This document shows, one piece after another, positions 25,217 through 38,014 of a stretch of DNA of 64,000 bases (position 1 is its first letter; each line of letters begins with the position of its first letter). A program made the translations under genes and the position numbers. The DNA is taken from NCBI GenBank assembly GCA_949825025.1, contig OX463785.1:12525971-12589970 (forward strand), in the 5' to 3' direction. Source of the stretch: Siphlonurus alternatus. Its lineage: Eukaryota > Arthropoda > Insecta > Ephemeroptera > Siphlonuridae. The notes under the pieces are model-generated. The model was not told where the DNA came from, ran no database searches, and saw only the letters and a list, made by a program, of their open reading frames with translations.

Positions 25217-26101
25217 GTAAAAAGAATGGTATATATTACTATATAAACTGAATTACGCAACTAATGAGCAATATAATAAACGATAAGATAATAAGCATAT
25301 ACAGTAAAATACTCTATATATCGTGTACTCTAGTTAAAAATCAATATAAACTGTTGCAAAACATTATTTCAAAGTTTACATGAGTTGGTCATTTTAACTG
25401 CATGCATGGACAGAACTTTTAAACTACAAGATAAGAGTTAATTGTATTATTGATAAGAGACTACGTGGTACAACTCTGCTTTTTACAATCAATATAGTGA
25501 CATCACTGCTACTTCAAATCAATGATATCTAAGAACGTGACTTCTATTGAGTACCTATAATTTGATTGCATATAAATTATTACGTAAAAATTAAAGAATT
25601 TTGATTAATCATCATTTTAATTAATTATAAGTGGATTTTTTTTTATGAATATCAGTGAGAAACAGATTCTAATCGAGAATATAAATTATTGAGGATTCTG
25701 TAAGACAAAATAAATTAATTATTTGCATAAATTATTTAGTAAAAAAAAACATGTATTCACGATTTTTTACAATTTGTATCTGGTAAATATGTAATATTGT
25801 TTTTATATTTGTACTATTTGTAGTAAAAAATGGGACATCATCTTTTAGATGAATATTATCTGGAACTCGAGTCCAGAAAGCCGCTAACTAACTTACTAAC
25901 TGCCAGAAACTTAATGTATGCTTTATGCAACCAACAAAAGTTAAAAATAAATAAAAATTTAAAAAAAAAAAAAAGAATTAAAAATTAAAATCTTTATTTC
26001 GTGATGTTTTACATTTTTTGTACATTAAGTTTATTTCAGTATATTTCTATTTCTATTATATAAATGAAACTAAATATATTTTCAATTCAACAGCAGACAC
26101 C

Positions 26102-29100
26102 ATGGCGACTCCAAAGATGCTACAGTCACTGCTAGCACTTACTGTGCTCTGCAGTCTTGTATCTTCAACCCCTCTTTGGTTACGACCAGAGACTTCAAAA
26201 GACGACACTAAAACACGAGCAATCGAAGATTATGAACTTCCCAGAACATTGACTCCAATTGAATACGATGTCACATTGTATCCATATTTAGATAATGCTC
26301 CAGATGGAAAATTAGACTTCACCTTTGATGGGGTTGTAAAAATTTTATTTCAAGTTAATGATGAAAATATTCAATTAATTCATATGCATGCATTTGATGT
26401 AGAAATTGATGATAAAAGTATGATTAAAGTTACTGATGTAAATGATGTTGAAGTTCCTGTTACTGATTTTAGTAACGCAACAGATGATAGACATTTTCTT
26501 TATATTAATTTGGAAACTCCACTAACTAATGGACAACAATACACTTTAGAAATTACATATCTTGGTCATTTAAATGATAATCTAGATGGATTTTATAGAA
26601 GTCAATATTTGGATGTCGATGGAAACGAAAAGTAAGTAATAAATTTGGAATACTAATATCTCATATTAAATAAAATATTAGTTGATTTTTTTAAATATTT
26701 TTTATAGTAAAATCTACAATTCTAACATAATATTTGCATATAACGCCAGAAACAAAATAAGAAAAGCTATTCATACTCATTTTTGCATCATGAAAATATA
26801 ATTCTTACATATAAAAAATCAGCATATAATTTTATTATCCTAGCAAACTTAAAATTTCGATTATATCTAACACCCCCTTCCTCTTTCAATAATATAAAAA
26901 TATACATTGCCCGTGTATGCTGGATTACATACCATTCCCTCCGTTACGACAGTATTCACACCTTAACTCTAGCCAAGGGAGGGGGGGGGGGAGTCAAGAT
27001 GACCCACAACTATTTTTTTTTTAAATCGGAAAAGAGTGAAATATCCCTAAAAAAATAAAAAAAGTACAATCCTTCATTAAACAACAAACAATGCATTTAA
27101 AAAAGAAGAAAAAAGTACGAGAAAAAACATTCAAAAAAGTTTTACAGCTAGTGAATTAAATTGGGTTTCGATCCTCCCCCCCCCCCCTCATGTGTGATTA
27201 AAAAAGCCTAGGTAGTGTGAGGGTATTTATATAATTTAGGCTCAAAGTTAGCTCTCACAGTTCAACGAATGTAAGCTTACCACCGTAAGTAACCGGAGGT
27301 AGAAAATTTTTGGCTAAACTGTAAGATCATGAAAAATATAAGACTTTATATATAGGGAGATTTATACTATTGATTTTAACTTCTATACCAAGGCTAATGA
27401 GATACATTAAACAATTTACAGGTGGATGGCAGTGACACAGTTTGAACAACATGGAGCTCGCCGTGCCTTTCCTTGTTTCGATGAGCCAAGCTTTAAGGCT
27501 AAGTTTACCATTCATATTGCACACGCGCCAGAATACAACAATGTTCTTAGCAATATGGATGAGGGAGGAACAGAGCCAATCACGTAAGTATAAAATATTT
27601 TTTTTTAACGTAGTAGTTAAATACAACTATATTGCATTTATAATAATACAATTTTATTAGCAAATATTTACACCAAAATCTTCTACTCGCAATGGTTGTA
27701 ACAAACCATTGTTTATAATGTCTGTCGCATGAAGCCTTTTTCATTGTTAAACATGGGACGACGTGGTACCTAATTTTGCCACCAGAGCAGAGAACGTAAT
27801 GGCATTGTTGGCGCTAGGCAACCGTTTCAACTTCATAATTAACGGTCATTTTCCATAAGTTAACATGTAAATCAACAACTGTCCCATGTTTTTCCTTTCA
27901 CGCGACAGACATTACTCAACAATACTTTGTTTACTAACAATGAGCAGAAGACTTTGATTTACACATTATAAAGTTGTTAAAAATATGTGATTTTTCTCTT
28001 TTGTTATAAATAATAAAGGTGGATTTTTATGAGCAGTATACGATATATAGCGATGATAATAAAACATTGTTAATATTTACAGAGGCATCGCAGGTCTGGA
28101 AGGTTGGACGATGGTTCATTTCAAGCAGAGCGTCGAACGTATGTCTCCTTACCTCGTGGCTTTCACCGTCAGCAACTTTGAGAGCATCGTCAACGCAGAT
28201 GACGACAGGTGGGAACATTTTATCTCAATTTCATGTCATTACTTATGTACTATTTTTTGTTAATTAATTAAAAAATAATTAATGAACTCAGAGTGTTAAA
28301 AGTGCAACGTTGCTGGACCTCTTGTATTTTTTTTTATTTAGTGTTGCACCGGTAGTTGGTAGCACTGACATAATATATCTTCATAATGTAAATTTTTTAA
28401 TCTAATGATCTGGAGTAATTTTGAACCTAGAGCTTTTAGTTGATTGCAGAAATGGCAAAATTATGAGTTTCTCTAGCGGACAGTGTAAGTTTTTATGTAT
28501 TTAATAAAAAAAAAATTATTTTTTAACATTTTTTAAAAAAGAACAAGAGTCTATTAAAAATTTAAAAAAATAGTTTTATTTATTTAAAGGCATAAAACTT
28601 AATCTGTCCGCTAGAGGAACCAATCAGCTATATAAGCTTTAGGTTCAAAACTACTCCAGATCATTAGATTAAAAAATTAACATTGTGAAGATATGTTAAT
28701 TCTTCACAATGTTAATCAGTCAACTTTTATTTCATTTTTATTTTAGTTTGAAATCATAAATAAGATTCAATCTTATATTTTTATAATTATTCTAGGTCTT
28801 GAAGAAACATATTTTTCATGTAAATGTCTTCAAGGTTATTGTGTATAACCTTGGTTGATTGTAAAATAAGTGACCAATAAAAAAAAAAAAAATGTGAAGA
28901 TATGTCAGTGCTACTAACAACCGGTGCACTCAATCACCTGTTGGAGTTTTGTTAAAAAAAAAAAAAAATCAAATAAGCTGTCTTTACGGTGAACATTACT
29001 TTCTGAAATATTTACTATAACAAAATGTGTAATTAGAAAAGTAAACAATCTCACTCATTAAAAATATCAAATTAATTTGAATTTATTATCTCCACAGGTA

Positions 29101-32100
29101 CAAGCTGTGGGCACGACCTGGAGCTCAACACCAGGGTCACTACGCCAATGACGTGGCTCCCAAGATCGTAAAGTACATGGAGGGATTCACAGGACACCAG
29201 TACACCTTCCCCAAGATCGACCAGATCGGAATCCCAGACTTTTCAGCTGGAGCTATGGAGAACTGGGGACTCATCACCTACAGGTAATACTCATTGACTT
29301 TTTACATGAAAAATTTCGGAGGGGGCTGCCTCCATAATTAAGGCCAATATAAAAAAAATAAGAGTGAAGAAAATTCCTATATTGCCCATGTTAAATCTAA
29401 AACTTCAGGGGTGCAGCCCCCCTGGATCCGCGCCCAACTATTTAATAGCCTGTTAACTGCCCGATTTAATTTTTATTATTCGTTAATCATGATCTCTCTT
29501 CTCTAATGTGTACTAATTTAGACCGAAAAAAATTGAGCTATTATGATTTTATTATTGAAACTGTTTAAATTACACGCCTATTTAAAAAAAAAATGAGAGA
29601 ATTAAAAATTTTAAAGCTAAAAACGTTTTACACTTCTCTAAAAATTATATTTACTCGAATTTTCATGTTAATTCTTACATAATTGAGTTTTTACAACGTA
29701 CACGCTTTTTTAATTTCAAAAACATTATAAAAAACTGTAAAACTCGAAATGTGATCAAGAAATATTTTTCCTACAGAGAGTCGTCGCTACTTTTCGAGCA
29801 GGGAGTATCTACCAGCAGCAACCGTCAGCGTATCGAGGCAGTGGTGACCCACGAGCTGGCCCATCAGTGGTTCGGAAACATCGTCTCTCCCACCTGGTGG
29901 AGCCACATCTGGCTTAGTGAAGGATTCGCTACCTACTTCGAGTACCACGCACTGGCCACAGTAAGTCATCTAGTTGAAAAATCAAGTCTTTACAAGTGTA
30001 AACCTAATCTTTTCACCACAAAAACACATCTTATTTATTCCTTGCTCAAAATGGAATCGATATTTCTAACATTTTATGCTCAATAAGAGGAAAGAAGATG
30101 TAATCTCCTCATTTTTCCTCTAAAATAGTATAAAATAAGAGATAATTAGACGAGAAGAGAGATTAATAATGAATAAAAGATGAAATTTATTTCAACTCGG
30201 GTTACCTAAATTCAAGCCAGGTTTACTTTGATTTCTTATAGTCTTCCACTCATGATGCATTAAGGAGGTAATTGAATTTAAGGCACTGCTCTCATTGCCA
30301 ACCATTCTAATTGAGATTTTCACGTTTCTTGAGTTAAATTAGACAAATGCTGGGACTTAAAAAAAAATCTTCTTTCTCTTCCCTTTCTTGAGTGGTTTTT
30401 AGTTGAATGTCTAGCCATCACGGATACATTTTTTTATTTTCATAAATTTGAATAGTTTATTAGTAACATAGATTAGTAATTTTTCTTTACCACCGGCCAT
30501 CACACGTGTCAACAGGTTCAAGACACGTGGCAGTTGGAGAATCAGTTCATCTACCAGGAAATGCACTCCGTTCTACAGACCGATGCCCTCAACTCCACAC
30601 ATCCTCTGTGGGCTGTGGTAGACAGCCCTGAATCTTCAAGTGCAGCTTTCGATAACATCGCTTACAACAAAGGTGAAAATATTTTTTGTTTGTTTATTTA
30701 TTTATTTTTTTACTGGTCATTTTAAATATACAGATCAACCAAGGTTATACAACATTATAACCTTATTGGTTGATTCACTTTACATCAAAATATAATTCTT
30801 CAAGACCTGATATTAGTTATGAAACTTACAAAGAAATCTAAGACCGAATCTTGTTTGTGGTTTAAAACAAATCAAAAAATTTATAGTTTATTTGTTATTT
30901 GTTTACTGAATCCAATAATAGTACATAGTACACTCGTCACCTCAAAAAATTTCCATTTGCAGCCTTATTAAATCACCATGCCCCGTAAGAATAATACATG
31001 ATTAATAATACGTGATTATCAATACTGCAAGTGGGAAATTTTCCAACACGACGATAAGTTTGTATACATGATTTAGTATAACTTCAGCCTATTATATCTG
31101 TTTATTTAATATTTTGGATAAAGACCCATTTACAATTCCAATCGAAAATATATATAATAACTAGCCCTGAAAATGGATGGCGCTGAAGCGTCGTGTCTAT
31201 ACCAGGCCGCGTCAGTGCAGATCTTGGTGGTAGTAGAAAATTATTATAATTATTGTAATTATTATGTTTAAGGTGGTTGCATCGTCCGTTTTATTATTTC
31301 AATGATGGGAGAGGATAATTTTAAAACTGGTATCAACAAGTATCTCACTACCATGTAAGTCATCAAAATATATTAACCAAATTCTAAAGTAGCTTCATGC
31401 GCAGAGATATAATCAGAAATTAAATAGCTAATTATGTAACAAATAATATTAAAAAAAAATATTAAAACTATAAAAATGCTATTATAAAATATTAACAAAA
31501 CAGGCCTGTTCGTAAACCATACTCGGTACTCCGAACAGTTTATGAACAAAATTGTGATGTCATTTGCACTGCAATGCCTATCTTAAGGTAGAGATAACGC
31601 CGGTCAGCTGTTCGATGTAGGTCCCTTTGATTAACATGTAAGCCTTAGTAAATTCACAAAAATTCTGAAAATTTTTTAAAAGGCAGATATTATTATAGTG
31701 CCTAAAAGCCATACAAAAAGTTTCAAAACAAAATAACGAGCCAATTTTTTTAAATTAAACTTTTTAATTTTCAGCATAGGACTTTCCATGGAGAGACAAA
31801 TAAAAAACTTAATTAAAAAAAAATCGGCTCGTTAAATTGTTTTGAATTTTTTCTATGGCTTTTAGGCACTAATTTCTACCTCTCAAAAAAATTTCAGAAT
31901 TTTTGTTAATTTGCTAAGGTTTACATGTTAATCAAAGGGACCTACGTCGAACACCTGACCGGCATTATCTCTATCTTAAAGTGTACTCCGAACAGGGGTT
32001 ACGAACATACCTAATATATCGTCAAAAATATGATCTTACTTTTTGTTAGGGAGTTCGACAACGCTGAGCCTAACGACCTGTGGGATGCCCTCTCTGACTT

Positions 32101-34493
32101 CGTTCCTCAAGACGTTCTCCCAAGTGGAGTGGACTTCAAGACGGTCATGAACACGTGGAACAATCAGGCTGGCTACCCCGTGGTTACCGTAACCCGAGAC
32201 TACACCTTGAACCATTTTGTCGCCAGCCAGGTACTTGTTTAATTACACTTTTTTACATCATAATATACCTTAATCGATTAATTTAAATGTTTTTGTATGT
32301 AAATGGATATAGAGTATTCAACCATTTTCTTATTAATTTATTTATTTTTAAATTGTCTAAATAATTTAAAGAGATATTATTATTTACATAATATATATTT
32401 TTTTTAAATTTGAACACAATGAAAATTTCTGTAAACCTCTATTTATTACTATTTATTTACATTTTTGTTTTTAATAAACACAAAAAATTTTGAAAATTTT
32501 AAAATTGTATTATTTCACATTAATTTTTCTAAAATTTTGCTAAAATCTAACTATTATATTAGGAACGATTCTTGACGAGCAAGAACCCAGAAGCCATGGA
32601 GGGGATATGGTGGATTCCTCTGTCATTCACCGCTCAGGGAGGTCTTGCGTTCAGCAACCTTTGGCTGGGAGAAATTAATCTTGAGGCCACTGTACCTGTT
32701 AGCGCGGATAAATATGTCATCTTTAATAACAAGCAAGTTGGTGAGTGCTAAAACAATTTAAATATTTAATTAATTTTTAAGTTATAATACTTTAGGGGTT
32801 TCAACCCTAGTTGAAATAAATTTCATCTTTTATTCGTTATTAAGCTCTCTCCTCGTCTAATTCCTTCTTATTTTGTAACATTTTAGAGGAAAAAATACAT
32901 TATTTCCTCTTCTTGAGCAAAAAATGTTAGAAATATCGTCTCCATTTCATCCTCACGTTGAGCGAAGAGGAAATAAGATGTGTTTTAGAAGTAAAAACAT
33001 TAGGTTTAGATATGTAAAGGATGAGTTGAAGACATAATTTTTTCAAATAGGGAAGTGTTCCCCGAATGAAAAAATTTCTCCATAAACACACTGTTAGAAA
33101 ATTTGAATTCTTTGTAACATTTAAGCTATTAATTTGAAAACATCTCCTACCCCCTTGCCTCATTCAATTTAGGGGTCTTCTGACAGTGAATTTTCTTTTA
33201 AAAAAATTGTTAATGCCAAATTCTGAGATTTTTTTTTCATACGCTTGAAAAGGACATATGAAAAACATAAAATAAGCTGACTTGAAGCCTTTATTATGCG
33301 TTATAAGAATATAGGATACTTTAATTAAAAATTAATGAAAAACACGATTTTTCTAGTTAATTATTATTATTTAAAAAATAAATCAAATTAATTAAAAGTA
33401 TAAATTCTTCAATAATTAAGAAACCTTTTCATACTAACCAATAATGATTACCTTCTCCCCCTAGGATTCTACCGCGTGAACTACGACGCTACCAACTGGG
33501 GTCTTCTCACCGCGGCTCTCAACGACCACTCGGAGATGTCCAAGATCCACGTGATCAACCGCGCTCAGCTGATGGACGACTCGCTGGCCCTGGCACGTGC
33601 CGGACTGTTGGACTACAACCTGGCCCTCGACACCACGGGCTACCTCTCCCACGAGACAGAGTACCACCCCTGGGCCGTGGCGCTCACCGCCATGGGGTAC
33701 CTTAACGACAGACTCAACTATGAGGAGGCATCGCGAGCTTCCTTCCAGGTAAATAATCGTCCTCTCTCTCAGTTTTATCGCTCGTTTTACTTGTTAAACT
33801 GCAAATTAATTCATAATTTTATTTCTTTCTAAAAATGTCAGAAAATTTAAATAAAATAATGGACAATTTGCATGACATTTTTTTTATTGCAGAAATGGAT
33901 AGAGGGTGCAAAGTTGTGCTACTCTGATTTTGTTATATTTTTTAGAGCCCGGTAACTATTTTTAGAAAATTATTGAAAGTTCTTTTTGTGACGTCACGAG
34001 ATGCCACTCCTTAAGAAAAAGATAGGACTTACCGCCGCGTGACGTCACAAAAAGGACTTTCAATAATTTTTTAAAAATATTTCCTGGGCTCAGAAAAGTC
34101 TGAAAAAATTCAGGGTAGCATAACTTTGCACGCTCTATCCATTTCTGCAATAAAAAAAATGAGATCGATACTCCATAGTTGCAAGAATTTAAAATCAACT
34201 CCCATATTATTTCTTATACATCCCTGTTATATATCCTTCCCACTCACAGCAGTAATTTATACAACATTTCTGTCTCCAGTTCTACATGCTGCAGAAGCTT
34301 GGCCCCGCCTATTCTCTGGTGAACGGGTTCACGGTGACCGAGGATGACTCACATGTGATGAGACTCAAGAGGTCATTGGTGCTCAAGTGGGCGTGTGAGC
34401 AGGGAATGGAGGAGTGCAACACGGAGGCTGCGAGACTTTTCAAACAGTGGCAGGCAGATCCGGAGATAAACCCGTGAGTGCAGTGTTGTATAA

Positions 34494-34564
<71 letters not shown>

Positions 34565-34609
34565 ACAAACAAACAAACAAACAAACAAACAAACAAACAA
34601 ACAAACAAA

Positions 34610-34688
<79 letters not shown>

Positions 34689-34733
34689 ACAAACAAACAA
34701 ACAAACAAACAAACAAACAAACAAACAAACAAA

Positions 34734-34808
<75 letters not shown>

Positions 34809-37800
34809 AATATTTTTTTGCCCCTAGCATCGCCCCCGACCTGAAAAGCGTGGTGTACTGCGCGGGGATGCGGGAGGGCGGACAGACGGAGTACGACTTC
34901 TTGTTCGACCGCTACACCGCCTCCTCCAACGTGGCGACCGAACAGTCTCTCATTTTGACAGCCTTGGGATGCGCCACACAACCTGAACTGCTCCAAAGGT
35001 AACCAGCCATTTATTAAATAAATTTGGTAACGTTTTATGAAAATTATAAATAATATCCATAAATCATATTTACAAACAACTCTGTCTTATCTTTGCATTG
35101 CAGTTTTTCCTCACTATGAGCTACATGACTAATTTTTTTATTTTTTATTTTCGTAAAAAATTAAAAATAAATTTGCTCTAAAAACTAGATATTAATTTTA
35201 AAAAAGTCGACTATCATTTTTCTCTATTATTATACTTTTCCAGGTACCAAATCCTCCTAGATCAGTAGATTATGTCATATTTTGATACAATCAGGTAATT
35301 TTCATCTTATTTTTTTACCAGTTACCTGGACGAGTCCATCGCGAACGTCAGTCGCATTCGCCGACAGGACGCTCGCAGTGTGCACTCCTCGGTGTACGGC
35401 AACTACCTGGGCGTGGACATTGCCCTACACTTTATCATTGAGAACTGGTTGACCTGCGTGGACGTGTAAGAATATGACTTCTCACACATGTACACCTATC
35501 TGCATAAACGTTACTCACTTGCTAGAGCTGCAGTTACAATATAGAGATGCAGATTTGCTATTTTCGGAGATAGAAATAGAGCGCCTAGTCTATCCATATA
35601 TGAAGAGTTTCAGTTCACCACGGTTCCATTGAATAAACAAAGCAGGAATATAATGGGAAATTCTCCTACATTTATTTTAATTTTTTTTCAGATGCTCTAT
35701 GCCTTGAAAGTAAATGTCCCAAAACAAAAAAGTTTCAATTTTCAAAATTGGAGACAAGGGAACTTTTTAAAAATCTTCCTTCTTTTGAATTTAGCGCCAA
35801 AACGTGACGTAGAAGCTGCCTAGCAGGCGAAATTTTCCTGCAATAAATTTATATTTTCGATTATCACTCTTAAAGTAAACTGATATTAGGGACAAAACTA
35901 TTAATACTAGGGTTGAAAAACCGGCTGATTTCGATCGTGTTACTAAAATTTATAGCCAATCACTCCTTGACGCTCAAATTATGATATCAGGCAGTTGTTG
36001 TGTGTTAACTAGTGAGTTTATTCGTCACAATTTTCAGGTTTGCGCGCGGGTTGCATACTTTGCCCCTATTCTAATAATCCCTTCAGAGTCCCCAAATTTG
36101 AGTTAAAAAAGTTGAAACTTAAGTCAAACTTATTGTTAATATGTGCCCTATCATTATATAGTAGTTTAATTAAAATTTGATTTTTAAGAGAATTCCCCAT
36201 TATAAAGTTCATGATGTCCAGAGGTGGACACTTGCTGACTTGGAAAATTTACTTTTACGACCTTATTTATATTATAAACAGTCCTTGCCATTAATCACCA
36301 TGTCCCCCATAAGAATAAAACATTGCATGTTGAATAACATGGTTGCAAATAAATGATATTTTCCAAGGCAACGAGTGTAGATTACTCTCTGGTAAAATTT
36401 GGAAAAAACATTAATATTATTGTTAGTTTCACAGATAATTGAAAGTAAAAAATTATATTAATTTTAATTTACCATTAACAAATTTTTTTATTGTTTGGAA
36501 TTTAGCTATCTGCGTACCAAAATTTAGCTGCAAAAATGAGCTATCTGCTTTAATAGGCAGATAGCATTATACCGAACAAGGAACTATATAATACAAGTAT
36601 ACTTCAGAAATATTATGTTTGTTTGTTCGTTTTTTTATATTTTAATTCAAATATCAGAGACCCAACATGTTTTATGAACAAAAGTTTGACCAAAATTTCA
36701 GAGCCTCATGACTCATGAATGAGCTATGAAAACAGTATTAGTGGCACAGACCTCGCAAAATTCGAAATATTTAGTCAAATTTCTTGCAAACAACAAAAAA
36801 ACATGGAGTTTTCTAAGATTTTGTTCAAATTTAGTATAATTTTTTTTATTAACTTGCAAAATATTCAGTAGTAAAATATTTAATAATTTTTATGGATAAT
36901 TTAGGGAATTTAATTTTTATTTAATTTATTGTTGTTTTTATTATAAATATTTTGACATTAATTAATCTCACTTAATGTTGCAGGTATGGAGGTGCTAACA
37001 ACGTTGGTCGCGCCTTCACCGGAGTGGCTGGAAAGGTTAACTCACAGGAACAAAGGGAAGAGGTAATTATTGTTGTATTAATCTAACATACTTGCATCAT
37101 AACCAGCTCTTTGGTGTAGTGGTTAGTAACCCTGGCTTTCGTCAGAGAGGTCCCCGGTTCAAATCCCGAACACGGCAGACTTTTCACGACTTGGGATGAG
37201 TGTGACTGGCTACTAGATGAAGGAGTTGGTATAGGAGGAATGTAGCTTATGGCTGTCTATAATCCACTAGGGTGATTAAGACTGCGGAATGTTGTGCAAA
37301 CAACATACGTGTCCCATGCACTTAGAAACGGTACTGGCGTGCAGACTGGGTATATTATGAGCCCCAGAGAGCACTGTTAACAATGAAGTATCGACCTCAA
37401 AATTTTTTATTGCAGAAATGGATAGAGGGTGCAAAACTGCAAAGTTATGCTACCCTGATTTTTTTCACATATTTTATAGCCCTGGAAGTATTTTTAAAAA
37501 ATTATTGAAATTCTTTTTTGTCCTTTTCGTGACGTCACCCTGCGGCAAGTCCTATCCTTTTCTTAAGGAGAGGCGCTTCATGACGTTAAAAAATGGACAT
37601 TCAATAATTTTTTAAAAATACTTCCAGGGCTGTAAAAAATCTAAAAAAAAATCAGAGTAACATAACTTTGCACCCTCTATCCATTTCTGCAATAAAAAAA
37701 ATGAGGTCGATACTTCATATTAAAAAAACAATTTCCACCTTTGGTAACCAAGCATATTTACATCGTTACAGCTGCAGACACTTTACGAGCAAGAGAACAA

Positions 37801-38014
37801 CCCTGAGAGTCTGATGGACCGTAAGCTTCACGAGACTCTGGCTGGTGCCATCGCCACAGTTGATGAAACTCTCGCGTGGCACACGGAACACAAGACTAGC
37901 GTGGTCATCTACTTCAACTCCAAAATGCCAGTGAACGGTGCTGGACTCGCAGCCATCTCCCCACTCCTTCTTATCGCAACCATTGCCTTGTCAGCTCTCA
38001 TCTCTAAGTTTTAA
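26102..38014 (+). CDS. GPI-anchored aminopeptidase N, tandem copy 2 (M1 zinc metallopeptidase)
   Basis: Same family and likely surface exopeptidase role as copy 1. Coding exons: 26102-26631, 27422-27583, 28083-28208, 29098-29283, 29777-29960, 30516-30672, 31273-31354, 32050-32230, 32563-32740, 33465-33748, 34280-34473, 34828-34998, 35322-35465, 36984-37062, 37772-38014. The sum is 2901 bases, 966 aa. The signal peptide is about residues 1-22. GAMEN is at 324-328, HELAH at 360-364 and Glu383 completes the zinc site; FDNIAYNKG keeps the catalytic Tyr. The C-terminus is hydrophobic and ends ISKF, fitting GPI attachment, with no Thr/Pro stalk. An in-frame Met lies upstream at 26018, but the splice acceptor near 26093 and the conserved signal peptide favour the ATG at 26102. 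Exon phases match copy 1 exactly. Confidence 0.95.
27674..27957. mobile_element. Family R inverted-repeat element, copy 1
   Basis: AAATCTTCTACTCGCAATGG ... ATGAGCAGAAGACTTTGATTT termini, with ATGTCTGTCGC paired to GCGACAGACAT and ACATGGGAC to GTCCCATGT. Related: 52541-52735 and a fragment at 51548. Confidence 0.6.
28334..28950. mobile_element. Nested inverted repeats in APN2 intron
   Basis: Outer arms GCACCGGTAGTTGGTAGCAC / GTGCTACTAACAACCGGTGC. Inner arms ATCTAATGATCTGGAGTA / TACTCCAGATCATTAGAT and CTAGCGGACAG / CTGTCCGCTAG. A separate insertion near 28795-28885 resembles 30730-30800. Confidence 0.6.
29985..30212 (-). mobile_element. Family P element, minus orientation
   Basis: Blocks of the 23670 element in reverse order: ACATTTTATGCTCAATAAGAG and GAATAAAAGATGAAATTTAT. 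Confidence 0.6.
30926..31064. mobile_element. Family G element, copy 2
   Basis: GTACACTCGTCACCT ... GCAGCCTTATTAAATCACCATG; the right arm is decayed (TTTTCCAACACGACG). Confidence 0.6.
31501..32010. mobile_element. Family X element with a family Y element inserted
   Basis: Outer ends GGCCTGTTCGTAAACC and GGTTACGAACATACC with ACTCCGAACAG inside both. The inner element 31619-31956 has ends AGGTCCCTTTGATTAACATG and CATGTTAATCAAAGGGACCT. Confidence 0.75.
32806..33048 (+). mobile_element. Family P element
   Basis: Same block order as 23670-23930: AATTTCATCTTTTATTCG, AACATTTTAGAGGAAAAA and GGATGAGTTGAAGACA. Confidence 0.6.
33858..34177. mobile_element. Family A element, copy 4, with unlike ends
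   Basis: The body is family A (octamers at 33989 and 34040, core CCTTAAGAAAAAGATAGGAC), but the left end is AATGGACAATTTGCATGAC (B/D type) while the right end is GATCGATACTCCAT (A type). Confidence 0.8.
34491..34810 (+). repeat. Alternating (AAAT)n / (AAAC)n array
   Basis: Five blocks: AAAT to about 34563, AAAC to 34608, AAAT to 34687, AAAC to 34731, AAAT to 34809. It fills nearly the whole intron between APN2 exons 34473 and 34828. Confidence 0.95.
35500..36230. mobile_element. Family W element, copy 2, interrupted by the 550-base family H element
   Basis: CATAAACGTTACTCACTTGCTA...GCTGCAGT at the left and AAAGTTCATGATGTCCAG at the right match W at 14393-14740. The H element (35652-36201) lies between. 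Confidence 0.55.
35652..36201 (+). mobile_element. Family H element, copy 1 (550 bases)
   Basis: Ends AATGGGAAATTCTCCTAC and AAGAGAATTCCCCATT. Nearly identical by eye, in inverse orientation, to 56248-56797, which is also 550 bases. No transposase ORF. Confidence 0.9.
36225..36382. mobile_element. Family G element, copy 3
   Basis: GACACTTGCTGACTTGGAAAA ... TATTTTCCAAGGCAACGAGTGT ends, with CATTAATCACCATG inside. Confidence 0.55.
37105..37378 (+). mobile_element. tRNA-derived SINE
   Basis: The head has a pol III A box (TGGTGTAGTGGTTAGTA) and B box (GGTTCAAATCC) with tRNA spacing. The acceptor stem ends do not pair, and an unrelated body of about 200 bases follows, so it is a SINE rather than a tRNA gene. 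The possible anticodon loop CTTTCGT suggests a tRNA-Glu ancestor (weak). It lies in the last intron of APN gene 2. Confidence 0.75.
37382..37718. mobile_element. Family A element, copy 5
   Basis: ATGAAGTATCGACC ... GGTCGATACTTCAT ends, one intact octamer (37530) and one mutated (TGACGTTA, 37581). Spacer core inverted. Confidence 0.85.

Larger units (their letters stand above)
19894..26093 (+). other. 5'UTR intron of APN gene 2 (6.2 kb)
   Basis: GTAAGA donor to CAACAG acceptor. No coding sequence was seen. It is largely made of inverted-repeat elements: F, P, A (three intact copies), E-type and decayed copies, listed separately. Between them it is plain AT-rich DNA. Confidence 0.6.

Noticed and set aside
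26018..26101. Upstream in-frame Met of APN2, giving a longer protein
   Set aside because: An acceptor near 26093 cuts through it, and the conserved signal peptide begins at 26102.
34309..34996. Long minus-strand reading frames with LFIY/LFVC repeats
   Set aside because: They are translations of the AAAT/AAAC microsatellite and the antisense of APN2 exons, with no independent coding signs.
35652..36201. Family H as a protein-coding transposon
   Set aside because: No frame longer than about 60 codons and no transposase motif; it is a non-autonomous element.
37105..37176. Functional tRNA gene
   Set aside because: A and B boxes are present but the acceptor stem does not pair and the tRNA-like part continues into an unrelated body, as in a SINE.
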